DNA of 64,000 nucleotides from DASXUC01 sp036505015. GTDB taxonomy: Bacteria; Sysuimicrobiota; Sysuimicrobiia; Sysuimicrobiales; Kaftiobacteriaceae. A program made the translations under genes and the position numbers. This document shows positions 49,537 to 57,823 of this stretch, piece by piece. Each line of letters begins with the position of its first letter. Position 1 is the stretch's first letter. The notes beneath the pieces are model-generated. The model was given only the letters and a program-made list of their open reading frames with translations. It made no database searches and had not been told where the DNA came from. The stretch lies in assembly GCA_036505015.1 (NCBI GenBank), contig DASXUC010000071.1, positions 1 to 64,000 of the forward strand. Reading direction: 5' to 3'.

Positions 49537-51369
49537 ATGGGCCTAGAGGATTACAAGAAAAAGCGCCGGTTCAACCAGACGCCCGAACCTGAGGGAGCCC
49601 CGAAGGGGAAGCGTGCGCCGGCCGCGCGGAAGAGCAAACTTCATTTCGTGATCCAGGAACACCACGCCACTCGCCTGCACTGGGACTTCCGGTTAGAAAT
49701 GGATGGCGTGCTGAAGTCTTGGGCCGTGCCCAAAGGCCCCACGCGTGATCCCGATGAAAAGCGACTGGCCGTGCCGGTGGAAGATCACCCCCTGGACTAC
49801 ATGGAGTTTGAAGGCGTGATCCCCAAAGGCAACTACGGGGCCGGCACCGTGATGGTCTGGGACATCGGCACCTACGACGTCCTGGAAGGCGATCCGGTCA
49901 AGGCGTACGAGAGCGGCAAGCTGACGGTCGTGCTCCACGGCAAGAAACTGCCGGGTGAGTTCCATCTCGTGCGCACCAAGATGGGCGGACAAACCCAGTG
50001 GCTGATGTTTAAGAAACGCGACGGCGATGCCGAGCCGGGATGGGTGCTGCCGTCGCCGTCGGTCTCGGTGAAATCCGGAAGGACCATCGAGCAGATTCGC
50101 GACGAGGGGACGGCGAGGTGGCACTCCGGACCCAAGGACAAGCGAGCAGGCGAACAGGCGAACAGGCGAACGCGATCTCAGCCCGAGGCCCCAGGCCCCA
50201 GGCCCCAGGCCCACGCCCTCAAACAGTTAGGCCTGGACAAAGCCGGCAGCGACCCGTTTCCGAAGGACCTCAAGCCCACGCTGGCGACGCTGGTCGAGAA
50301 GCCCTTCGACGGCAAGGACTGGTTGTTTGAAGTGAAGTGGGACGGCGTGCGGACGATTGCGTATCTCCGGCGGCGCGGGAGCGAACGCGAGGTGTCGCTG
50401 CGCAGCCGGAACAATCTCACGCAGAACGGTCAGTTCCCGGAGGTGGTTGACGCCCTCTACCATCTTGACTTCCCCGATGCGGTCTTGGACGGAGAGATCG
50501 TTGCCCTCGACGATGACGGGCGCGCTCACTTCCAACTACTTCAATCCCGCATCCCCATGGCCCGCAATGGGCAGCGCCAGAAAGATGCGCAGCCGCTGAC
50601 GATCGCCTACTACGTGTTCGACCTGCTGTACTACAACGGCCACGTCCTGGTGGACCGGCCGCTGGAAGAACGACGGCGCGCCCTTGAGGCGATCGCCCCG
50701 CGCGGCGCCGTGGTCCGGTTGTCGGACGCGGTGCCGGACTCCGGGCGGGCGTTCTACGAAGCCGCGCAGGCGCACGGGCTGGAAGGCATCGTCGGCAAAC
50801 GCAGGGACGCGCCCTACGCACCAGGGAAACGGACCCAGACCTGGGTCAAGATCAAGATCAAGCAGCACCACGACGCGGTCGTCGGCGGGTTCACGCGCGG
50901 ACGCGGCGCGCGGGGCAAGACCTTCGGTGCGCTCCTGTTGGGCGCATACGACGACGCCGGCCGGCTGCAGTACATCGCGCACTGCGGCGGCGGGTTTACC
51001 GATGCTGAGCTGCGGCGCGTCAAAGGCTTGTTGGACGAGCGCAGCAGCGCCTCCAGCCCATTTGCTACAGATCCACCGGCCACAAACGATGTCCCCTCCT
51101 GGGTGAAGCCCGATCTGGTCGTGGGAGTGGAATCCGGCGGGTGGACGCGCGAGGGCTTCCTGCGGTTTCCCGTCTACAAGGGCCTTCGCTCCGACAAACC
51201 GGCGAGGGATGTCCGGCTGGAGCGGCCGGAGCAGCTACCCTGGGAACCTCAAAACACGGGAACGCGGGAACGCGGGAACCGGACCAGAGCCTCAATCCGC
51301 GAAGGATTCATCGCGATCGCGCGATCCCGCGACTCCGCGATCCCGCGCGAAGCGGAAGTCCAACGATGA
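49537..51369 (+). CDS. ligD: LigD phosphoesterase-ligase part
   Basis: 610 aa. The N-terminal 3'-phosphoesterase domain (about 1-175) has HHATRLHWDFRLE near 42-54 (His42, His48, Asp50) and His84. A low-complexity linker follows (about 198-230). The ATP-dependent ligase domain (about 245-560) has the nucleotidylated lysine Lys267 in KWDG, then DGEIV and EGIVGKRRDAPY. With Ku it trims and seals breaks. The ATG at 49537 (MGLEDYKKKRRF) matches the family. The linker is built from 4 x 8-nt and 4 x 7-nt repeat arrays. The last part of the frame overlaps the polymerase frame. Confidence 0.93.
   Translation: MGLEDYKKKRRFNQTPEPEGAPKGKRAPAARKSKLHFVIQEHHATRLHWDFRLEMDGVLKSWAVPKGPTRDPDEKRLAVPVEDHPLDYMEFEGVIPKGNYGAGTVMVWDIGTYDVLEGDPVKAYESGKLTVVLHGKKLPGEFHLVRTKMGGQTQWLMFKKRDGDAEPGWVLPSPSVSVKSGRTIEQIRDEGTARWHSGPKDKRAGEQANRRTRSQPEAPGPRPQAHALKQLGLDKAGSDPFPKDLKPTLATLVEKPFDGKDWLFEVKWDGVRTIAYLRRRGSEREVSLRSRNNLTQNGQFPEVVDALYHLDFPDAVLDGEIVALDDDGRAHFQLLQSRIPMARNGQRQKDAQPLTIAYYVFDLLYYNGHVLVDRPLEERRRALEAIAPRGAVVRLSDAVPDSGRAFYEAAQAHGLEGIVGKRRDAPYAPGKRTQTWVKIKIKQHHDAVVGGFTRGRGARGKTFGALLLGAYDDAGRLQYIAHCGGGFTDAELRRVKGLLDERSSASSPFATDPPATNDVPSWVKPDLVVGVESGGWTREGFLRFPVYKGLRSDKPARDVRLERPEQLPWEPQNTGTRERGNRTRASIREGFIAIARSRDSAIPREAEVQR
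50140..50213. repeat. Two tandem arrays in the ligD linker
   Basis: AAGCGAGC plus three AGGCGAAC units (8 nt, 50140-50171), then four AGGCCCC-type units (7 nt, 50186-50213). Both are translated, in frame, between the phosphoesterase and ligase domains. Confidence 0.8.
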
Positions 51370-52432
51370 CGTTGAGACAGAGCTCGCGCGGGCGCAGGTC
51401 CCCGTTCAGTTCACCAACCTGGACAAGGTCTTCTGGCCGGAACAAGGATACACGAAAGGCGACCTGATCCGGTACTATCTGAAAGTCGCCGACGCCATCC
51501 TGCCGCACCTGAAGGACCGGCCCATCACGCTGCGGCGGTTCCCCAATGGGATTGCCGGACAGAGTTTTTACCAGAAGGACTACCCGGACGCGCCGAAGTT
51601 CGTGCAGATCGTCCGCATCTGGACCGAGAGCTCCAAGACCACGCTGGCGGCCCCGGTGTGCAACAATCTGCCGACCCTGTTGTGGCTGGCGCAGCTCGCC
51701 GACATCGAGATCCACACCTGGTTCAGCCGCATCACTCCGGTCGCGCGCGGCGAAGGCGGCCGCGCCCCGAACCGCTCGCGACGCTCGGGTCCGAGGCCGG
51801 CGGGCACAGAGTTCGCCGGATCCGAGGACGGCCTGCGCGGCAGCGCGCTGAACCGGCCGGACTATGTCGTGTTCGACATCGACCCATACATCTTCCCGGA
51901 CAACAAACTGCCCCAGCGCAAAGGGGAAAAGGACCCGGACTATTCCCGCCGCGGGTTCGATGCCGCGACAGAAGCGGCGTTCGCGCTCCGCAAGATCCTG
52001 CGGGATCTGGCGCTGGACAGTTTCGTCAAGACGTCGGGGAAAACGGGGCTCCACGTGTTTGTCCCCATCGAGCGCCGCTACACGTTCGACCAGACCCACG
52101 CGGTGGCGAAAACGATCACGCAGTACCTCGAATCGCAGCAGCCCCAGAAGATCACCACGGAGTGGGACACTGCCAAACGCGTGGGCAAAGTGTTTCTCGA
52201 CTACAATCAGAACCGGATCGGCGCGACCCTGGCGAGCGCGTACAGCGTCCGGCCCACGCCCGAGGCAGGCGTGTCCTTCCCGCTCACGTGGAAGGAGCTG
52301 GAGGCCGGCCTCGATCCGCTGGAATTCAACCTGCGAACGGTCCCTGACGTGATGGCCCGCCGCCGCGACCCGTGGAAGACCCTGCTGGCAAAACCTCAGC
52401 GCCTCGAAGAACAACTGGGCATCAAAGGCTAA
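51209..52432 (+). CDS. ligD: LigD polymerase part
   Basis: 407 aa as drawn from ATG 51209. The primase-polymerase domain starts at about residue 65 (VQFTNLDKVFWPEQGYTKGDLIRYY) with catalytic Asp223 and Asp225 (VFDIDP) and VKTSGKTGLHVFVPIERRY. An insertion near 177-215 is rich in Arg and Gly. It fills gaps and adds nucleotides at breaks. The only in-frame start is ATG 51209, inside the ligase gene and 161 nt before its stop, with a poor ribosome site and a low-complexity leader. It may instead be reached by frameshift from the ligase frame within the 8-nt arrays. Confidence 0.88.
   Translation: MSGWSGRSSYPGNLKTRERGNAGTGPEPQSAKDSSRSRDPATPRSRAKRKSNDDVETELARAQVPVQFTNLDKVFWPEQGYTKGDLIRYYLKVADAILPHLKDRPITLRRFPNGIAGQSFYQKDYPDAPKFVQIVRIWTESSKTTLAAPVCNNLPTLLWLAQLADIEIHTWFSRITPVARGEGGRAPNRSRRSGPRPAGTEFAGSEDGLRGSALNRPDYVVFDIDPYIFPDNKLPQRKGEKDPDYSRRGFDAATEAAFALRKILRDLALDSFVKTSGKTGLHVFVPIERRYTFDQTHAVAKTITQYLESQQPQKITTEWDTAKRVGKVFLDYNQNRIGATLASAYSVRPTPEAGVSFPLTWKELEAGLDPLEFNLRTVPDVMARRRDPWKTLLAKPQRLEEQLGIKG
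51241..51344. repeat. Two 8-nt arrays at the ligase/polymerase junction
   Basis: CGGGAACG, CGGGAACG, CGGGAACC (51257-51280) and GCGATCGC, GCGATCCC, GCGACTCC, GCGATCCC (51313-51344). Units of 8 nt change the reading frame when gained or lost. The region is read in two frames. Confidence 0.8.
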
Positions 52433-52481
52433 CCACTACCCCGTGGATGGACCGCGAGGTTGATCGGCGGCTCGACAGCGG

Positions 52482-53216
52482 TCACGCGTCGCGGGCGGAT
52501 CGAGGGGCCCCGACGGCGAGCCTGCGGAGGAAGGGTTTGGCCGCGCCGAGGGCGCGGGCGCGGTGGCTGATCCGGTTCTTCGCCGCCAGCGACAGTTGTG
52601 CCATCGTCTTGCCCTCGTTGGGAATGTAGAAGATCGGGTCATACCCAAACCCGCCGGATCCGCGGGGAGACATCAGCACCTGGCCTTCACAAATTCCCTC
52701 AAACGTCCGCACGTCGCCGTCGGGCAGCGCAACGGCGAGCACGGCGCGGTACCGGGCGGAGCGCTCGGCGGGGGATTTCCCGCGAAGCAATTTCAGCATC
52801 TTCGCGTTCCGTGCGGTGTCGTTCGCGCCGCCGGTCAGGAAGCGGTTAGAAAATGGTCCCGGGCCGCCTCCGAGGGCGTCCACTTCGATGCCGGAGTCAT
52901 CCGCAATCGCGACCCGTCCTGTCATCCGTGCGACGGTCAGGGCTTTGGTGATGGCATTCTCGGTATACGTGCTGCCTTCTTCCGGCAGAACCGGGATCTG
53001 TGGAAACGCCGCCAGCGAGTACACCTGGACGGGCAGGCCCTGCATCAGCTCCAGAAACTCACGCACCTTGCCGTCGTTGCGCGTGGCGAGCACGACCTCC
53101 AGCGGTGTCTGACCGACGGGCCTCGGTGCCCGGGGGCTCCGGCCCCCGGCCGAGGCCCTGGACCGACCGCGTGTGCCCCGCTTCGCGCTACGGCTTCGGG
53201 ACCGGTTGGAGGACAT
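52482..53216 (-). CDS. rdgB: RdgB/HAM1 non-canonical purine NTP pyrophosphatase
   Basis: 244 aa. Core from residue 39: LEVVLATRNDGKVREFLELM, then VAIADDSGIEVDALGG (acidic metal site) and GSGGFGYDPIFYIPNEGKTMAQL, which are the signature parts of the dITP/XTP pyrophosphatase. It removes ITP, dITP and XTP. The first 35 residues are a Ser/Arg-rich extension (SRSRSAKRGTRGRSRASAGG) not seen in the family, arising because the start lies inside rph (29-nt overlap). A start nearer residue 37 is possible. Paired with rph as is common in bacteria. Confidence 0.92.
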   Translation of the reverse strand: MSSNRSRSRSAKRGTRGRSRASAGGRSPRAPRPVGQTPLEVVLATRNDGKVREFLELMQGLPVQVYSLAAFPQIPVLPEEGSTYTENAITKALTVARMTGRVAIADDSGIEVDALGGGPGPFSNRFLTGGANDTARNAKMLKLLRGKSPAERSARYRAVLAVALPDGDVRTFEGICEGQVLMSPRGSGGFGYDPIFYIPNEGKTMAQLSLAAKNRISHRARALGAAKPFLRRLAVGAPRSARDA

Positions 53217-53925
53217 CCGCGAGCACGCTCTTCTGGTAGACGATCAGTTGCTGGATTCCCCGTTCACCCAGGGTCAGCAGCGCCTGCAGCTCGTCTTTGC
53301 TGAACGGCAGGCCTTCGGCTGTGGCCTGAAATTCCACGATCCGCCCGAGCCCGGTCATCACCAGGTTCATGTCCACGCGCGCACGGGAATCTTCCTGAAA
53401 GTTGAGATCCAGACGAGGCTCGTTCTCGACGATGCCCACGCTCGTCGCCGCCAGGAAGTCCCGCACCGGTAATTTGGTCAGGGCGCCGGTCTTGCGCAGG
53501 ACCGCCAGAGCGTCCATCAAGGCGACAAACGCGCCGGTAATGGCCGCGGTACGGGTGCCCCCATCGGCTTGAATCACGTCGCAGTCCAGCCAGATCGTCC
53601 GCTCCCCGAGCTTGTCCAGATCCACCGCCGCCCGCAGCGAGCGCCCGACCAGCCGCTGAATCTCCTGCGTCCTGCCGCTGGGCCGCCCGATGTCGCGCGG
53701 CGTGCGGTCGGTCGTCGCGCGGGGCAGCATGCCGTACTCGGCCGTGATCCACCCCTGCCCTGCCCCGCGCAGCCACTGCGGCACGCGTTCCTCAATGCTT
53801 GCCGCACAGATGACGCGCGTGTCGCCGAGCTCGATCAGCGCCGATCCCTCGGCATGCTTGAGGTAATGCCGTGTGATCGTCACCGGGCGCAGCTGATCGT
53901 TCGCGCGGCCGTCGGGTCGGCTCAT
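53188..53925 (-). CDS. rph: RNase PH
   Basis: 245 aa, standard length. Phosphate-dependent 3'-to-5' exonuclease that matures tRNA ends. Family parts: RPDGRANDQLRPVTITRHYL, GDTRVICAASIEERVPQWL, GWITAEYGMLPRAT, EIQRLVGRSLRAAVD and LDCDVIQADGGTRTAAITGA. ATG 53925. First of the rph-rdgB pair; the amidase gene upstream ends... on the same strand at 53967, 41 nt away, so all three may be one transcript. Confidence 0.96.
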   Translation of the reverse strand: MSRPDGRANDQLRPVTITRHYLKHAEGSALIELGDTRVICAASIEERVPQWLRGAGQGWITAEYGMLPRATTDRTPRDIGRPSGRTQEIQRLVGRSLRAAVDLDKLGERTIWLDCDVIQADGGTRTAAITGAFVALMDALAVLRKTGALTKLPVRDFLAATSVGIVENEPRLDLNFQEDSRARVDMNLVMTGLGRIVEFQATAEGLPFSKDELQALLTLGERGIQQLIVYQKSVLADVLQPVPKP

Positions 53926-53966
53926 GCCCCCACCTTCGAGACATTGGAGAATGATTCCTTGACCGG

Positions 53967-55697
53967 CTAATTTCCCGCCGGGACAGGGTAGATCGCCAGG
54001 AAGCGGGTGATGCCGCGGTAGACCGCCTGCGCCACTCTCTGCCGGAAGGCGGCGTCGCGGAGGCGGGCTTCGTCGTCAGGATGCGAGATGAACGCCGTCT
54101 CCACCAGCACTGACGGGATCCCGGGCTCGCGCAGGACCACGAAGTTGGCGGTCTTCACGCCCCGGCTGGGAATCCCCAGCACCGCGCCGAGTTCATCTTG
54201 AATCATCTGGGCCAGGGCCAGACTCTGCGGGGTCAGGTAGTACGTCTCCGATCCGTTCACCGCCGTCTGCGCGTGCGCGTTGGCGTGGATGCTCACCATG
54301 ATCGTGGCGCCGCGCTCGCGGGCGATCTTTGCGCGATCGAACAGATCCACGAACACGTCGGCCTCACGGATCATGATGGTGCGGATACCGTCGCTGCCCA
54401 ACAGGTCGCGCAGGCGCAGGGCCACGTCGAGGACGACATCGGACTCGCGCAGTCCAGTGGGTCCGATGGCCCCGGGATCCTTGCCGCCGTGCCCCGCGTC
54501 GATGGCGACGATGTGCCCGGCACGCACCGCCGCCGCATCGGCCAGGTCGATCGTCAGACGGCCGTCCGCCTGGTTCACGAGATAGTTCGTCTTGCGTTTC
54601 AGCGTCACCACCACCCGCATCACGGGCGGCTCGGCGGTGAACTGGGCGGCGCGGACGGCGACGACGACCGTCCCGTCGACGGGTATGTCCTGCTTGACGG
54701 GGATGAAGATGGCGTCGGCAATGTCGATCGCCAGGCGATCGGGGAACACGAACTCGCGGACCTTGTACTGCATCGCCCCGGTTCCTTCGATCGTCACGCG
54801 GCCGCCCGACCCCGCGGGGGCATACGCGACATTGAGGATCTTCACGCCTTCACCCTGCACCGGCGCGGCAGGCGGCGCCGGCGACGGTGGGACCGTCGGA
54901 GGCGGCGGAGGCGGAACGGGAGGCGCGCTGGGCGGCGCGGGTGCCGCCGCCGGCGCCTTCGGCTGCAGCTCCAGGGTCACCAGGTAGGTCGTCGCCGACG
55001 ACGTGACCCGGATGTCGACCGGCTCGGTGAGATCGAAGACCAGCCGCGAGATGTACGGCTTGACCTGGAACTGGGCGGAGCGGATCCGGGCCACCCCGCC
55101 GGCGTTGACAATGAGTTCGCGTTCCTGCGTCCGCAGCGCAGCGTTGAGAAAGTCCACCACCAGCCGGTCGGGATTGGTGAGCACGTTCGTTTCCACCTGC
55201 ACCGGGCCGGTCGCGTCGACACGGATCTGCAGGCCGTCGGCGGCGCGCTGGACGGCGATCGCGGTGATCTGGGAGCTGACGTGCAAGGTGCGTTCCGCCT
55301 CCTCATACTTCGTCCAAGCACCGAGGACGGCAAAGACGGCCTGCACGGGGATGAAGATGCGGTCGCCGACCTGCATGGGAGCGACGGGAAGGAGACGCGC
55401 CTGGCCGTTGACGAGGGCGGTCGGATCGTTGAGCCGCATCCGCACGGTGGTGCGGAGGCGGTTGGTCACGACGATGCTGCGGTCGGCGTCGTAGAACGCG
55501 GCGATGGCGCCCATGGGCTCAAACAGCCCCACGATAGGCGCCATGACCTGACCGTTCGAGAGGACGGCAGGCGCGACCAGGGGGATCTCAACGCCGTTGA
55601 CGATAACCTTGATCCCGACGGCCTGGGCCAGGGCGGAACCCTGCGGCGCCGCCCATGCAATGATCGCCGCCAGGAGCACGGCTGCAACGACCTTCAT
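53967..55697 (-). CDS. AMIN-domain N-acetylmuramoyl-L-alanine amidase
   Basis: 576 aa with a signal peptide. Order: copper-amine-oxidase N-like domain (about 28-140, GIKVIVNGVEIPLVAPAVL), AMIN domain (about 143-245), Pro-rich linker (about 247-285), second AMIN domain (about 287-385) and amidase_3 catalytic domain (about 395-572). Zinc ligands are His in DAGHGGKDPG and SIHANAHA and Glu in LRESD; the catalytic Glu is in VETAFISH. It cleaves the peptide stem from muramic acid during cell separation. AMIN domains direct it to the septum. Confidence 0.94.
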   Translation of the reverse strand: MKVVAAVLLAAIIAWAAPQGSALAQAVGIKVIVNGVEIPLVAPAVLSNGQVMAPIVGLFEPMGAIAAFYDADRSIVVTNRLRTTVRMRLNDPTALVNGQARLLPVAPMQVGDRIFIPVQAVFAVLGAWTKYEEAERTLHVSSQITAIAVQRAADGLQIRVDATGPVQVETNVLTNPDRLVVDFLNAALRTQERELIVNAGGVARIRSAQFQVKPYISRLVFDLTEPVDIRVTSSATTYLVTLELQPKAPAAAPAPPSAPPVPPPPPPTVPPSPAPPAAPVQGEGVKILNVAYAPAGSGGRVTIEGTGAMQYKVREFVFPDRLAIDIADAIFIPVKQDIPVDGTVVVAVRAAQFTAEPPVMRVVVTLKRKTNYLVNQADGRLTIDLADAAAVRAGHIVAIDAGHGGKDPGAIGPTGLRESDVVLDVALRLRDLLGSDGIRTIMIREADVFVDLFDRAKIARERGATIMVSIHANAHAQTAVNGSETYYLTPQSLALAQMIQDELGAVLGIPSRGVKTANFVVLREPGIPSVLVETAFISHPDDEARLRDAAFRQRVAQAVYRGITRFLAIYPVPAGN

Positions 55698-55834
55698 CAG
55701 CTACCCCGAGTGTGCGCCCACCACCTTGCCACGACGTACTGCCTCTCCCGGACCCAAAGATTTCGAGCGGCGGGGTATGACCTCCTGCGCCCAGGTCTAA
55801 TGCGGCGGTGAGTGGAAAGCTGGGGGGGACTGTC

Positions 55835-56845
55835 ATGAAGGTCGACGCGCATATCGCCTACGATTCGCTGCATGAAGTCCCGGCGCTGGCGCGCGCGGCG
55901 GAGGCGCTCGGCGTGGACGGAATCTGGTTCAGCGAAACCGCCCACGACCCGTTCCTCGGCGCGGCCTTGGCGGCGGAGCACACGCAGCGCGTGAGCATCG
56001 GCACATCGGTCGCGGTCGCCTTCACCCGCAGTCCGACGGTACTCGCACACACCGCCTGGGACCTGGCGGCGCTGGCGGGCGGGCGGTTCATTCTCGGACT
56101 GGGCACGCAGGTCAAAGCGCACATCACGCGCCGATTCAGCATGCCGTGGGAGCCACCCGCGCCCAAACTTCGCGAAACGGTCGAGGCGGTGCGCAGCGTC
56201 TGGGAGACGTGGCGCACGGGCCGACCGCTGCAGTTCCACGGCCGGTTCTACACGCTGACCCTGATGACCCCATTCTTCACACCACCCGCGCAGGCTGGGA
56301 CGATTCCAATCGTAACCGCGGGGGTCAACCCGGCGATGTGCCGGACCGCCGGAGCCGTCGCGGACGGCTTTCACGTCCACCCTTTCCACACCCCCGGATA
56401 CCTGCGTGACGTCATCCGCCCTGCCCTCGCAGCGGGTCGCAGGAGATCCCCCCACCGCACCGAGCCGTTCTCCATCGCCGCCGCAGCGTTCGCGATCACC
56501 GGCGACGGCGCCGAAGACCGTGCCGCGGCACGGGAACGGGTCCGGCGGTCGATTGCATTTTATGCCAGCACGCCGTCCTATCGCGCCGTCCTGGCGCACC
56601 ATGGATGGGACGCCGTGGGAGCGCAGCTCAGTGCCCTGGCCGCGCGCGGCCGGTGGACGGAGATGCCCCGGCTGATCACCGACGAGATCCTGACGGCCGT
56701 TGCCGTCGAGGCGACGGACGATGACGTGGGCGGGGCCATCGTGCAGCGCTATCGGGGTCTCGTCGACCGGATCGGGATCTACGAGCCGTTCAACCCGGAC
56801 GCAGATCGCCGGTGGCGAAGCCTCATTGCAGCCTGCCGGGGATAA
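55835..56845 (+). CDS. LLM-class F420-dependent oxidoreductase (TIGR03617-like)
   Basis: 336 aa luciferase-like TIM barrel. MKVDAHIAYDSLHEVPALAR, GVDGIWFSETAHDPFLGAAL, VAFTRSPTVLAHTAWDLAAL and LGLGTQVKAHITRRFSMPW match the TIGR03617 type. Cofactor F420 use is inferred from the family; no F420 biosynthesis gene is here. ATG 55835 has a G-rich site upstream. Divergent from the amidase gene, and its end abuts the unknown gene at 56850. Only distantly like the LLM gene at 28.7 kb. Confidence 0.88.
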   Translation: MKVDAHIAYDSLHEVPALARAAEALGVDGIWFSETAHDPFLGAALAAEHTQRVSIGTSVAVAFTRSPTVLAHTAWDLAALAGGRFILGLGTQVKAHITRRFSMPWEPPAPKLRETVEAVRSVWETWRTGRPLQFHGRFYTLTLMTPFFTPPAQAGTIPIVTAGVNPAMCRTAGAVADGFHVHPFHTPGYLRDVIRPALAAGRRRSPHRTEPFSIAAAAFAITGDGAEDRAAARERVRRSIAFYASTPSYRAVLAHHGWDAVGAQLSALAARGRWTEMPRLITDEILTAVAVEATDDDVGGAIVQRYRGLVDRIGIYEPFNPDADRRWRSLIAACRG

Positions 56846-56849
56846 CCGT

Positions 56850-57674
56850 TCACGAACTCCCGAAGATCATCATCCGGCTCGTCCCGATGTACTGAGACGC
56901 CATGAAGCTCAACGGCTTCCTGGCCAGCGGAAACGCGTCTGCCAGCGTGGCCAGCAATTCCGCCATCCCCGCCCTCTTCGCCATGACGTGCTCTGACGCC
57001 AGGCGGTAGAAACGCCGCCCTTCCTCCTCGTAGTCTTCCAGCGTCCGGCGCGCGGACCAGGGCACGGTCGCCGGCAGGCCGGTGTGGGCGGAGCGGCGTC
57101 CCGGCGGCGCGTGCCATGGAAGGACCGATTCCGGAAAGACGCCCGTGGTGAACAGCGCGATGTCGGCGATGCGGCGAAGGAATGGAAACCGCAGTTCATC
57201 GGGGACCAGCGCCGCCAGCGCCAGCATGTCCTCGCTGCTGACGTCGCTGAACCGCCGCCGGTGCACGCGGCCCTCCTCTTCCACCGCGACGGTGAAACTC
57301 GAGATCCGCGTAAATGAGGCAAGCAATTCGACGAGATAATCCGCCACGCGCGGGTCGGCCAGTAGTTCGCCGGCGCGTCGGGCATCGAACACGGCGATCC
57401 GTTCTCCACCAAATTGTTCGACCGTATAGGAGGTTCCGCACAGCTCTCGCCGCACGCTGCGCAACAGCACGCTGAACAGCAACCAGGGCGAGACCCATGC
57501 AATCGCCTGGGTGTCGTCCCGCAGCCGGTGCGCCACGCGGTCATCGTCAAGCATGCGATCAAGCCACGCCTCGTCGGCCCGCAGTCTGACGGCGGCACCC
57601 GCGGCGTTTTCCGGAGAGACGGTAGAGGCGATGAAGATCACGTCGGCATCGGTCAGGCGCTGCAGCGTCGACAT
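56850..57674 (-). CDS. Conserved-looking protein of unknown function
   Basis: 274 aa, soluble, mostly helical. Notable segments: ADVIFIASTVSPENAAGAAV at the start, WVSPWLLFSVLLRSVRREL near 62-80, FPFLRRIADIALFTTGVFPE near 170-190, LEDYEEEGRRFYRLASEHV near 220-238 and PLSFMASQYIGTSRMMIFG at the end. No known motif or signal peptide. A very strong site (CAGGAGGAA) precedes ATG 57674. Convergent with the LLM gene, divergent from the exported hydrolase. It could be an all-helical regulator or enzyme; not recognised. Confidence 0.7.
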   Translation of the reverse strand: MSTLQRLTDADVIFIASTVSPENAAGAAVRLRADEAWLDRMLDDDRVAHRLRDDTQAIAWVSPWLLFSVLLRSVRRELCGTSYTVEQFGGERIAVFDARRAGELLADPRVADYLVELLASFTRISSFTVAVEEEGRVHRRRFSDVSSEDMLALAALVPDELRFPFLRRIADIALFTTGVFPESVLPWHAPPGRRSAHTGLPATVPWSARRTLEDYEEEGRRFYRLASEHVMAKRAGMAELLATLADAFPLARKPLSFMASQYIGTSRMMIFGSS

Positions 57675-57823
57675 GGTGCATTCCTCCTGGTACCGTTGTT
57701 CCCGCGGCACCGATGTTTCGCGCCAGTTTCTCCGCGGGTCCCGGCGCTCCTCCGTGAACGGTTCGTGACACAACGATAGCCGGTGCCGGGTAAAATTCGT
57801 TTCATCCGGAGGAGGGATGCCCG

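Noticed and set aside
51366..51467. Short frame from ATGA at the ligase stop as the polymerase start
   Set aside because: That ATG is in a different frame from the polymerase domain and runs into a stop after 33 residues.
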